Shown here: one piece after another, positions 1-6,755 of the stretch
Layout of the letters: each line of letters starts with the position of its first letter
How positions within the stretch are numbered: position 1 is the stretch's first letter
DNA from: CAYMYN01 sp964394665
Lineage (GTDB): Bacteria > Planctomycetota > UBA1135 > GCA-002686595
Assembly: GCA_964394665.1 (NCBI GenBank)
Contig: CAYMYN010000069.1
Span: forward strand, 1-10,755
Length of the DNA: 10,755 nucleotides
Reading direction: 5' to 3'
The notes under the pieces: generated by a model
Told to the model about the DNA's origin: nothing
Seen by the model: the letters and a program-made list of their open reading frames with translations, nothing else
The model's database searches: none
Made by a program: the position numbers and the translations under genes

Positions 1-260
1 ATCGCCGTCAAGAGCGAGCGCAGCGGTGCAGGCAGGCCGACGCGCTCGAGGGCCTGTAAGAGCTGCTCGAGCGCGTGAGGTCCCCGGCCCGAGCGCGTCA
101 GGACTTCGGCGTTCCACAGGGTCTGCGCCAGGCGTAGGCAGGCCTCGAAGTGCTCGCCGGACTTCTCGGATCCGTCGAAGTCCACCTGGTCGAGCAGGGG
201 CTGCGCGAACGCGAGGAGGGACTCCGACAACTTCCCCTCACCGTCCTTCTTGGTGCCCAT
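1..260 (-). CDS. Partial hypothetical protein, N-terminal 86 residues; continues past the left edge
   Basis: The minus strand reads open from an ATG at 260-258 to the window edge without a stop, giving 86 residues that begin MGTKKDGEGKLSESLLAFAQ. Codons end mostly in G or C, as in the neighbours, which supports real coding. The visible part looks soluble and helical: there is no signal peptide or membrane segment, and leucine-rich stretches such as LEQLLQALERVGLP suggest packed helices. I do not recognise the family. No clear Shine-Dalgarno precedes the ATG. A second ATG at 268-266 is in another frame and gives arginine- and proline-rich nonsense. The gene lies 120 bases downstream of the cupin on the same strand and could be co-transcribed, though a possible hairpin lies between them. 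Coding is fairly sure; function is unknown. Confidence 0.6.
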   Translation of the reverse strand, partial: MGTKKDGEGKLSESLLAFAQPLLDQVDFDGSEKSGEHFEACLRLAQTLWNAEVLTRSGRGPHALEQLLQALERVGLPAPLRSLLTA

Positions 261-304
261 GGGCGCATGATGCCACGGGTGCGGATCGTGGGGTAACTCG
301 TGTT

Positions 305-324
305 CGGCGGGGTCTTCCTCGCCG
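305..324 (-). terminator. Possible hairpin after the cupin gene
   Basis: The segment CGGCG...CGCCG folds as five G-C pairs. Inside them are one mismatch on the minus strand and two more G-C pairs closing a four-base loop. It lies 57 bases past the cupin stop and 45 bases before the next minus-strand start. No T-tract follows, so it would be an atypical terminator or just GC-rich structure. Weak call. Confidence 0.2.
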
Positions 325-380
325 GCCGTCGGAACCCGCGTGGCCTCCGCTTCGCTTCGCCGCGCGGCGCCCTCGGACGC

Positions 381-884
381 CTACGCCGGCGGACCGTCGG
401 CCCCCCGTCGTTCCCGGGAGCGGCGCATGCGTTCGGCCAGCTCGCGATTGCGCCGCGCGATGTCCTCGCGTCCCTCGTACCAAGGCGGCAACGTGTCGTA
501 GTCGGGCCGGCCATCGTCGATCAGGTACCGCGCGCCCGGATCGCGCGGCCAGCCGCTCGACGTGCCGCCCGCCACCAACACGAGCAGGTCCCGATTCCCC
601 GCGCACAGGGCGCGCGGCGTGGACGGCGAGACGCGCACGATGTTTCCCCGCGCGAGCGGGAGGGCTTCCTCGCCCACCGCCAGCACACCCTCGCCCTCGA
701 GCACGACGTAGACCTCCTCCTGCTCGTCGTGGGTGTGCAGGAAGGTGTAGCCCTCGCCGGCCGCGAGGCGCACGACGCCCAGGGCGACGCCGCTCAGGCC
801 CAGCTCGCGCCACGGCGATCGCAGGCCGGGGCGGGGGTCGTCGAGGTCGAGGTGGGCGCGGGAGTAGGGCGGAGGCGCGGGCAT
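381..884 (-). CDS. Small single-domain cupin protein (167 aa)
   Basis: This is a single cupin_2-type barrel at about residues 30-106. Cupin motif 1 is clear: H50-T-H52, four residues, E57, six residues, G64. In motif 2 (around NIVRVSPSTPRAL, residues 81-93) the usual metal-binding histidine is R91, so the site has two His and one Glu at most. The charged tail (about 130-160, including PPWYEGREDIARRNRELAER) is probably helical. There is no signal peptide, so it is likely cytoplasmic. The ATG at 884 is chosen because the frame extends upstream only by 15 unlikely residues, and a -10-like TACCTT sits six bases before it, fitting leaderless initiation. Known cupins of this size include sugar epimerase-like, dioxygenase-like and sensor proteins, so the substrate cannot be named. 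It is divergent from the E1 operon. Confidence 0.85.
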   Translation of the reverse strand: MPAPPPYSRAHLDLDDPRPGLRSPWRELGLSGVALGVVRLAAGEGYTFLHTHDEQEEVYVVLEGEGVLAVGEEALPLARGNIVRVSPSTPRALCAGNRDLLVLVAGGTSSGWPRDPGARYLIDDGRPDYDTLPPWYEGREDIARRNRELAERMRRSRERRGADGPPA

Positions 885-890
885 GGGATC

Positions 891-896
891 AAGGTA
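891..896 (-). promoter_or_regulatory. Possible -10 element of the cupin gene (leaderless)
   Basis: On the minus strand TACCTT is followed by six bases and then the ATG at 884. This spacing would place the transcription start at or next to the first base of the start codon. No -35 box is visible. It matches the TAnnnT pattern seen before other genes in the window. Confidence 0.35.
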
Positions 897-1104
897 CGCC
901 GCCGAGCGACGGGGGCGCGGGGAGCGCACGCTCCAGCGCCGGACGGCCCCGCCCCGTGGCGGCCTCGCGTCGCTGCCCCGCCGGCGCCATCTCTTGCGAA
1001 CCCCGAACGCAACCAGGCTCGCTCGCTCCAGTCAGGCGAACGGTCGGCGTCGGGTGGGGGAGGGGAACCCGATTGAGGTCGGCTGGGAGCGTCGCTCGCC
1101 GCCA

Positions 1105-1116
1105 CCCGGGCCCGGG
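1105..1116. repeat. 12-base perfect palindrome next to the E1 promoter
   Basis: CCCGGGCCCGGG reads the same on both strands and ends two bases before the TATCCTG heptamer at 1119. It could be an operator half-site pair or simple GC-rich self-complementarity. The rest of the 885-1172 intergenic region shows nothing else convincing. Confidence 0.3.
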
Positions 1117-1118
1117 GC

Positions 1119-1125
1119 TATCCTG
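1119..1125 (+). promoter_or_regulatory. Possible -10 element of the E1/acyltransferase operon
   Basis: TATCCTG lies 47 bases before the TTG start of the E1 gene, which would give an untranslated leader of about 40 bases. The same heptamer occurs before the DUF5916 gene and the ThuA gene. No recognisable -35 hexamer lies 16-18 bases upstream, so this rests on recurrence and position. Confidence 0.45.
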
Positions 1126-1172
1126 CTCGGCCTTCCTCCCGGCCCGTCCCCCTCCACCGTCCGCCCAGAACC

Positions 1173-3416
1173 TTGGCCGCCGATCGCGTCGCCCTCGTCG
1201 AGCAGCGCCTCGATGCCCTGCTGGAGGGCTCCGCCCCCGCACCCCGTCGCCTCGCGCCGGACGCGCCGCTGCGACCCGGTTCGACGCTCAGCGCGCGCCG
1301 CGCCCTCGAGCTCTACGAGGACCAGCTCCTCTCGCGCGCCCTCGACGTCGTCGCGCGCGAGCTCAAGAAACGCGGCCAGGGCTACTACACGATCTCGAGC
1401 GCCGGTCACGAGCAGAACGCGATCCTGGGCGCCCTGCTGCGGCCGACCGACCCGTGCTTCCTGCACTACCGATCGGGCGCGCTGATGGCGGCGCGCGCGC
1501 GGCAGGTGCCGGGCTCGACGCCGCTCTTCGACACCCTGCTCTCGCTGGTCGCGTCGAGCGAGGACCCGATCAGCCAGGGACGGCACAAGGTCTGGGGCAG
1601 CCGCGAGCTGTGGGTGCCGCCCCAGACCAGCACCATCGCCTCGCACCTGCCGAAAGCCGTGGGCCTGGCCTTCGCGCTATCTCGCGCGCGACGCCTGGGG
1701 CACGACACCGGTTTGCCGGCGGACTCGATCGTCCTGGCGAGTTTTGGCGACGCGTCGGCGAACCACGCCACGGCCCTCGCCGGCATCAACGCCGCGCGCT
1801 ACGGCAAGCGCCGCGACAACCCGATGCCGATCCTGTTCCTCTGCGAGGACAACCGGCGCGGCATCTCGGTCGAGACTCCGGCGCGTTGGATCCGCGACTT
1901 CTACTCGCGCATCGAGCACCTCTCCTTCTTCGAGGCCGAGGGCGAACTGGACGAGCTGTGGGACACCGTCCAGCTCGCGATCCAGACCTGCCGCCGCACC
2001 CGCAGCCCGGTCTTCCTGCGGCTGGACTGCGTGCGCCTGTGGGGCCACGCGGGCAGCGACGTCGAGAGCACCTACCTCTCGCTGGAGGAGATCGAGGCCA
2101 TCGAGGCCCGCGACCCGATCCAGGCCAACGCGCGGCGGCTGATCGAGCTGGGCGTGGCCACGCCCGAGGAACTGCAAGCGCTGGTGCGCGACACGCGCGA
2201 ACGGGTCGTCGCCGCGGCCGAGGAGGCCGTGCGGCGCCCCAAACTCACGAGCGTGTCCCAGATCGTGTCGGCCCTGGCGCCCTACGACGAGCAGGCCGTG
2301 CGCGGCGAGGCCGCCGCGACCCTGGGCGAGGATGCGCGGCGCGCCGTGCATGGCCCGCGGCTGCCGGAGGAGGAGAGCTCGCCCACGCGCCGCACCCTGG
2401 CGGCGCACGTCAACGCCTGCCTCACCGACGAGCTCGCGCGGCGGCCGGAGATGCTCGTCTTCGGCGAGGACGTGGGCAAGAAGGGCGGCGTCTACGGCCT
2501 GACGCAGAACCTGCAGAAGCGCTTTGGCGTGCGGCGCGTGTTCGACACCTTGCTGGACGAGACGACGATTCTGGGCGTGGCCCAGGGGGCCGCGCACGTC
2601 GGCTTCCTGCCGGTGCCCGAGATCCAATACCTCGCCTACGTCCACAACGCCATCGACCAACTGCGCGGCGAGGCCTGCTCACTCCAGTTCTTCTCGGCGG
2701 GGCAGTTCCAGAACCCGATGGTCGTGCGCATCGCCGGCCTCGCCTACCAGAAGGGATTCGGCGGCCACTTCCACAACGACAACTCGATCGGAGCCCTGCG
2801 CGAGATCCCGGGGCTCCTGATCGCCTGCCCTTCCCGCGGCGACGACGCGGTGCGCCTGCTACGCGGGGCGCTCGCGATCGCCAAGGCCTGCGGGCGCGTG
2901 GCCGCATTCCTCGAGCCGATCGCGCTGTACCACGAGCGCGACCTGTTCGAAGCGGGGGACGGGGGCTGGCTCTGCGACTATCCGGCCCCCGACGGCTCAC
3001 CCTCGAGCTACCTGCTGCCCGGAGAGCTCGGCACCTACGGCGCCGAGGAACCCGAACTCCTGATCGTGTCCTACGCCAACGGCCTGCGCCTCTCCCTGCG
3101 CGCGGCGCGGCGCCTGGAGCGCGAGCACGGTCGGCGCGTGCGCGTCGTCGACCTGCGCTGGCTGGCACCCCTGCCGCTCGAGGCCCTGCGCCGCGAGGCC
3201 CTGGCCTGCGATCGGGTGTTGGTGGTGGACGAGTGCCGTGCGACCGGGGCCGGCGTGGCTGACGCGTTGATCGCCGACCTCGCCGAGCAGGGCCTCGCGC
3301 GCCGCGTGGCGAGCGTGCGCGCCGTGGACACCTACGTCCCGTTGGCGGCGGCCGCCGACCTGGTGCTCGTCTCCGAGGAGCAGATCGTGGCCCGCGCGAC
3401 GGAGCTCTTGCGATGA
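1173..3416 (+). CDS. Fused alpha/beta E1 component of a 2-oxoacid dehydrogenase (ThDP-dependent)
   Basis: This 747-residue protein joins both E1 subunits in one chain. The alpha-like part (about 40-370) has the HYR motif (98-100), the stretch SHLPKAVGLAFA, and a thiamine-diphosphate/Mg motif running from G192-D193-A194 to D226-N227. The beta-like part (about 405-747) has GEDVG (431-435), the conserved catalytic glutamate in LLDETTILG (E463), His residues in GHFHNDNS (532 and 534), and a transketolase C-terminal domain (about 620-745). The family decarboxylates 2-oxoacids and passes the acyl group to a lipoyl E2. Branched-chain substrates are plausible, but specificity cannot be read. No E2 or E3 is in the window. 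The start is TTG: no ATG or GTG occurs in frame between the stop at 1074-1076 and residue 105, which is already inside the catalytic domain. It overlaps the acyltransferase gene by ATGA. Confidence 0.9.
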   Translation: MAADRVALVEQRLDALLEGSAPAPRRLAPDAPLRPGSTLSARRALELYEDQLLSRALDVVARELKKRGQGYYTISSAGHEQNAILGALLRPTDPCFLHYRSGALMAARARQVPGSTPLFDTLLSLVASSEDPISQGRHKVWGSRELWVPPQTSTIASHLPKAVGLAFALSRARRLGHDTGLPADSIVLASFGDASANHATALAGINAARYGKRRDNPMPILFLCEDNRRGISVETPARWIRDFYSRIEHLSFFEAEGELDELWDTVQLAIQTCRRTRSPVFLRLDCVRLWGHAGSDVESTYLSLEEIEAIEARDPIQANARRLIELGVATPEELQALVRDTRERVVAAAEEAVRRPKLTSVSQIVSALAPYDEQAVRGEAAATLGEDARRAVHGPRLPEEESSPTRRTLAAHVNACLTDELARRPEMLVFGEDVGKKGGVYGLTQNLQKRFGVRRVFDTLLDETTILGVAQGAAHVGFLPVPEIQYLAYVHNAIDQLRGEACSLQFFSAGQFQNPMVVRIAGLAYQKGFGGHFHNDNSIGALREIPGLLIACPSRGDDAVRLLRGALAIAKACGRVAAFLEPIALYHERDLFEAGDGGWLCDYPAPDGSPSSYLLPGELGTYGAEEPELLIVSYANGLRLSLRAARRLEREHGRRVRVVDLRWLAPLPLEALRREALACDRVLVVDECRATGAGVADALIADLAEQGLARRVASVRAVDTYVPLAAAADLVLVSEEQIVARATELLR
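3401..3404 (+). promoter_or_regulatory. Ribosome binding site of the acyltransferase gene
   Basis: GGAG lies eight bases before the ATG at 3413, inside the last codons of the E1 gene. It supports this start and translational coupling across the four-base overlap. Confidence 0.5.
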
Positions 3417-4414
3417 CGCGCGTCGTGCTCGTCGCCCCGGGCCGCGGCGCCTACACCGACGCCGTGCGCCGCAGCCTCGACCCCGCCGATCCGTCCGTGC
3501 GGCGCGCCGACGAGCTGCGTCGCGGGTACGACCTCGAGCCCTTGAGCGCCCTCGACCACGCCGAGCGTTGGTCCCCCGCGCGACACCTCGCGCCGGCCAA
3601 CGTCTCGCCGCTGATCCACCTCGTCGCCCTGCGCGACGCCGCCCGCGCGGCGCGCGCGGCCGAGGTCGTGGCCGTCAGCGGTAACTCGATGGGTTGGTAC
3701 ACGGCGCTGGTGATCGGCGGCGCGCTCGACTTCGACGACGGCTTTCGCCTGGTGCAGGAGCTGGCGCTGCTGCAGGAGGAGAGCGCGCGCACCCACGGCG
3801 GCGGTCAGCTCCTCTACCCGCTTGTGGACGAGGCCTGGCTGCCGGCGCCCGAGCTCGAACAGGCCGTCGCCCAGGCCCTGGCCGGCGCGCCGGGCGAGGC
3901 CTTTCCCTCGATCCACCTGGGCGGCTACGCCGTGCTTGCCGGCAGCGAGGCCGGCCTCGCGCATCTGCTGCGCGCGCTGCCGCCCGTGCAGCACGGCAAG
4001 CAGCGCTATCCCTTCCGCCTCGTGCAGCACGGCCCCTACCACACGCCGCTGGCCGCCGAAGTCTCCGCCGCAGCCCGCGCGCGCCTCGCGGACCTCCCCT
4101 TCCGCCGCCCGCGCACGACCCTGGTCGATGGCCGCGGGCGGCGCTGGACGCCCTGGTCGAGCGACGTCGAGGCCCTGCGCGAGTACACCCTCGGCGCCCA
4201 GGTCACGACGCCCTACGACCTGACGCGCGCCGTGCGGGTCCTGCTGCGCGAGCACGCCCCCGAGCGCCTGGTGCTCCCCGGCCCGGGCAACACCCTGGGC
4301 GGCGTCGTCGGCCAGATCCTCGTCCGTGAAGGCTGGCGCGGCATCCGCTCGCGCGCGAATTTCACCCGCGTCCAAGAGTCCGACGCGCCGATCGTCGAGT
4401 CGCTGGGGCGTTGA
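3413..4414 (+). CDS. FabD-fold acyltransferase (ACP S-malonyltransferase-like) with altered substrate pocket
   Basis: This 333-residue protein is close to the usual length of FabD (about 310). The nucleophile elbow is G90-N-S92-M-G94, followed by WYTALV like the GHSLGEYSALV of FabD, so S92 is the likely acyl-enzyme serine. H210 in HGPYHTPLA matches the catalytic histidine. Two features differ from malonyl transferases. The N-terminal GQGSQ oxyanion motif reads GRGAY (10-14), and the arginine that binds the malonyl carboxylate (R117 in E. coli FabD, before the M-Q pair) aligns with E116 in QELALLQ. The serine and histidine indicate a working acyltransferase; the other changes argue for a non-carboxylated acyl group. 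Overlap with the E1 gene suggests it receives or transfers the acyl-CoA made from the E1 product (inference). It has no signal peptide and is likely cytoplasmic. Confidence 0.8.
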   Translation: MTRVVLVAPGRGAYTDAVRRSLDPADPSVRRADELRRGYDLEPLSALDHAERWSPARHLAPANVSPLIHLVALRDAARAARAAEVVAVSGNSMGWYTALVIGGALDFDDGFRLVQELALLQEESARTHGGGQLLYPLVDEAWLPAPELEQAVAQALAGAPGEAFPSIHLGGYAVLAGSEAGLAHLLRALPPVQHGKQRYPFRLVQHGPYHTPLAAEVSAAARARLADLPFRRPRTTLVDGRGRRWTPWSSDVEALREYTLGAQVTTPYDLTRAVRVLLREHAPERLVLPGPGNTLGGVVGQILVREGWRGIRSRANFTRVQESDAPIVESLGR

Positions 4415-4421
4415 ATCGGGC

Positions 4422-6650
4422 TCAGAAGCGCAGGGTGTAGACGAGCTTGAAGGCGAGTTGTTCGAACTCCGAGCGCAGGCTCGAGGTCGTGGCGTCGAGG
4501 CTCTCGTTGAAGACCACGTAGAGCTCGTTCCCGGGCCGGAAGATCCAACGTAGGCGCGAGAAGAGGCCGATGCGCTCGGAGCGATCGTCCCACTGGAGGG
4601 TGGTCGACCAGGCGACGTCGGGCGTGAAGGTGATCACCGAGCGTAGGCGCGCGACGTCGACGCTGAACTCGCCCCCCGGCAAGGCGACGTCGTTGTGGCT
4701 GTATTCGGCCTCGGCGCTGAAGCGCGGGCTCGGGCTCCAGGTCAGGGCGGCGGAGTACTCCTCGCGCCGGCCATCGAAGAAATCGCCGCCGGTGAAGGCG
4801 AGGGTGCTCGAGAGCTCGCGCTTTCCAGCCGTCTCGAGGGCCAGGCGATAGCGGGCGAAGGAGTAGTCCTCGTCCGGGACCACCACCCCGGGGGCGATCT
4901 CGAAGGGTTCCTCGAGCACCTCGCGGGTATGATCGAGCTCGACGTAGACGCGGTCCCCGGATTGGAAGCGCAGACCGAAGGGGCGCAGGCGCGACTCGAG
5001 CGTCTCGAGCTCGTCGGTCGTGTCGGTGACGAGGTTGCTCGCGATCAGGAAGTCGAGGTTGCGCACGCGGTCGTCGACGCGCGGCTGGTAGGCGACCTCG
5101 GCGCGGTAGTCGCGGATGCCGCGCCGGGGAACGAAGCCCAGGGCGGGGTCGAAGTCCGCGCCGATCTCCTTGGCGGACAAGCTCCAGCTCCACACGTCGT
5201 TGGGGAAGCGCAACGAACCGCCGTACGCGAGTCCCCGTCGTTCTTCGTCCTCGCCCGTCGTGCCCAAGATCCACCAGGACGAACGCAGGTTCTTGTCGCC
5301 CAGGAAGTCGTTCGTGCGGTAGTTGTAGTCCAGGCCCAGGGTGGCCGCGCCCTCGCCGCCGCGCGGGTCGCCGTGGGTCAGGATTCCGCCGAAGGTCGAT
5401 TGACGTCCGACGTTGCGCGCGATGCGGGTGACGAAGAGGTTCTGGCGTTCCAGATCGCCGGATTCGTCGGTCAAGACGTCGAGCACGCCCAGGTTGTAGG
5501 GGCCGGCGCGGCCGGTGAGCTTGAGGCCGACCTCGATCGGCACCTCGCTGCCGTCGGGGGCCAGCCCGATGCGGCGACTGAAGAACGGGATCAGGTCGTT
5601 GCCGAGGTCGGCGAAACGGAACACGCCCGCGTCCTGTAGGAAGAAGTCGCGCTGCTCGGGGAAGAAAAGCGGGAATCGAGTCAGGTTGACGCGCCGGGCG
5701 TCGACCTCGGTCTCGGCGAAGTCGGTGTTGAGCGTGAGCGCGGCAGTGAGCCGCGGCGTCAGGCGGTAGAAGGCGTCGAGGCCCGGCTGACCGAGCAAGC
5801 TGGAGTCGTCGAGGCTGCGGTCGTTGCTCCAGGTGCCGACGAAGAAGGGCTTGACGTCGAGGCCCAGGCCCCCGTGCACGCCCTCGATGCCGACCAGATC
5901 CCCGGCCATGTAGAGGTTGAACAGCGAGTGTTCGCGGTTGGGGCTGGCCCAGCGCGAGTCCTCGTTGCGGCGCGCGAGCACGCGCTCGAGGTTGAAGCCC
6001 CAGGTGTCCAGGTCCTCGCGGAACGAGAGCGTGTGGAAGGGGATCGAGATCTCGGCCGTCCAGCCGAGCTCGTCGATGCGCGCCTTGCCCTCCCAGATCC
6101 CGTCCCAGGGCTTGTTGAAGTCCGCGCCGTTGTTCGTGACCAGGGCGTCGCCCTTCGAGCCCGCGGCGCCGAGCTGGAAGAAGTAGGCGTTGCGCCGGTC
6201 GAGGTGCGTGTCGAGGACGAACATCACGTAGTCCTCGGCCGAGAGCAACCCGTCGCGCTCCATCGTCTTGACGATGATCTTGTTCGGCTCGCGGTCGAAC
6301 AGGCGCAGGCCGAAGTAGATCGCGTGTTCGTCGTAGACGACGCGGATCTCGCTCGCTTCGCTGGGGGGCACGCCCTGCTGGGGATCGATCTGGAACAGCT
6401 CGCCGATCGGCCGCGCGAGCGCCCAGGCGGGGTCGTCGAGGCGGCCGTCGATGAGCGGCGGCGTCTCGACGCGGACAGCGCGCGCCTGGCGCCGCAGGGG
6501 CTCGCGCGGATCCGTGGACGCGCGCTCGGGGGGTGGTTCCTGAGCGAGACCGGCCGCGGGACACAGGGCGAGGACGAGCGCCGCCAGCGGCTTGCGGGCG
6601 AACCAACGGTTCGTGCAGGGGCGCGGCGTGCGCCGCGGGTCGTTCGCCAT
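4422..6650 (-). CDS. DUF5916 outer-membrane protein with N-terminal CBM9-like domain
   Basis: This 742-residue exported protein has a long basic N-region and a hydrophobic core (PLAALVLALCPAAGLAQ, residues 21-37), with likely signal peptidase cleavage after A36. Residues about 60-240 match the carbohydrate-binding family 9-like domain, beginning PPLIDGRLDDPAWALA and including DGIWEGKARIDELGWTAEISIPF-type strands. From about 260 on is the DUF5916 region; its hallmark FPLFFPEQRDFFLQDAGVF is at 326-344. The second half is rich in alternating, aromatic-bordered strands and ends in TLRF, a terminal aromatic typical of BAM-assembled barrels. Family members are found in Bacteroidota, Gemmatimonadota, Planctomycetota and others, with no firmly established role; glycan binding or transport at the outer membrane is only suggested by the CBM9-like part. 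It converges on the acyltransferase gene with a seven-base gap. Confidence 0.88.
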   Translation of the reverse strand: MANDPRRTPRPCTNRWFARKPLAALVLALCPAAGLAQEPPPERASTDPREPLRRQARAVRVETPPLIDGRLDDPAWALARPIGELFQIDPQQGVPPSEASEIRVVYDEHAIYFGLRLFDREPNKIIVKTMERDGLLSAEDYVMFVLDTHLDRRNAYFFQLGAAGSKGDALVTNNGADFNKPWDGIWEGKARIDELGWTAEISIPFHTLSFREDLDTWGFNLERVLARRNEDSRWASPNREHSLFNLYMAGDLVGIEGVHGGLGLDVKPFFVGTWSNDRSLDDSSLLGQPGLDAFYRLTPRLTAALTLNTDFAETEVDARRVNLTRFPLFFPEQRDFFLQDAGVFRFADLGNDLIPFFSRRIGLAPDGSEVPIEVGLKLTGRAGPYNLGVLDVLTDESGDLERQNLFVTRIARNVGRQSTFGGILTHGDPRGGEGAATLGLDYNYRTNDFLGDKNLRSSWWILGTTGEDEERRGLAYGGSLRFPNDVWSWSLSAKEIGADFDPALGFVPRRGIRDYRAEVAYQPRVDDRVRNLDFLIASNLVTDTTDELETLESRLRPFGLRFQSGDRVYVELDHTREVLEEPFEIAPGVVVPDEDYSFARYRLALETAGKRELSSTLAFTGGDFFDGRREEYSAALTWSPSPRFSAEAEYSHNDVALPGGEFSVDVARLRSVITFTPDVAWSTTLQWDDRSERIGLFSRLRWIFRPGNELYVVFNESLDATTSSLRSEFEQLAFKLVYTLRF

Positions 6651-6665
6651 CCTCGTGTCCGCGCG

Positions 6666-6679
6666 CTGGGGCGCCCCAG
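6666..6679. promoter_or_regulatory. 14-base perfect palindrome, candidate operator of the DUF5916 gene
   Basis: CTGGGGCGCCCCAG is perfectly self-complementary and overlaps by two bases the minus-strand TATCCT at 6683-6678. It lies 15 bases upstream of the DUF5916 start, within the region shared with the divergent lipoprotein gene. A dimeric repressor site or a leader hairpin would both fit. Confidence 0.35.
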
Positions 6680-6683
6680 GATA
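6677..6683 (-). promoter_or_regulatory. Possible -10 element of the DUF5916 gene
   Basis: The minus strand reads TATCCTG here, 26 bases before the ATG at 6650, giving a leader of about 20 bases. It is identical to the heptamers at 1119 and 8521. No clear -35 box is seen. Confidence 0.45.
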
Positions 6684-6738
6684 CGGACCCGCGGCCCGCG
6701 GACCAGCTCCGACCCTGTCGGGCGCGACCGCGCGGCGC

Positions 6739-6744
6739 TACCGT
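6739..6744 (+). promoter_or_regulatory. Weak -10-like hexamer before the lipoprotein gene
   Basis: TACCGT ends 11 bases before the ATG at 6756, so transcription from it would leave only a few leader bases. It fits the loose TAnnnT pattern but is a poor match taken alone. Confidence 0.25.
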
Positions 6745-6755
6745 GCCGGGCCGGC

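Noticed and set aside
358..369. 12-base GC palindrome downstream of the cupin gene
   Set aside because: It consists only of alternating G and C, allows just a four-pair stem with a loop, and is common by chance at this GC content.
994..1012. Short inverted repeat TTGCG...CGCAA in the cupin/E1 intergenic region
   Set aside because: Five pairs with a nine-base loop is easily expected by chance, and it is not near the proposed -10 elements.
26..3262. A 1078-residue open frame on the plus strand
   Set aside because: Its translation is arginine-, proline- and alanine-rich with no domain, and it is out of frame with the E1 gene and antisense to the cupin. High GC removes stop codons from wrong frames.
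4213..6606. A 797-residue minus-strand open frame
   Set aside because: It overlaps the DUF5916 gene in another frame and has Arg/Pro-rich low-complexity sequence; the DUF5916 frame shows recognisable domains and a signal peptide.
5874..6755. An upstream extension of the lipoprotein gene frame
   Set aside because: It is the antisense of the DUF5916 gene; the lipoprotein signal peptide begins at 6756.
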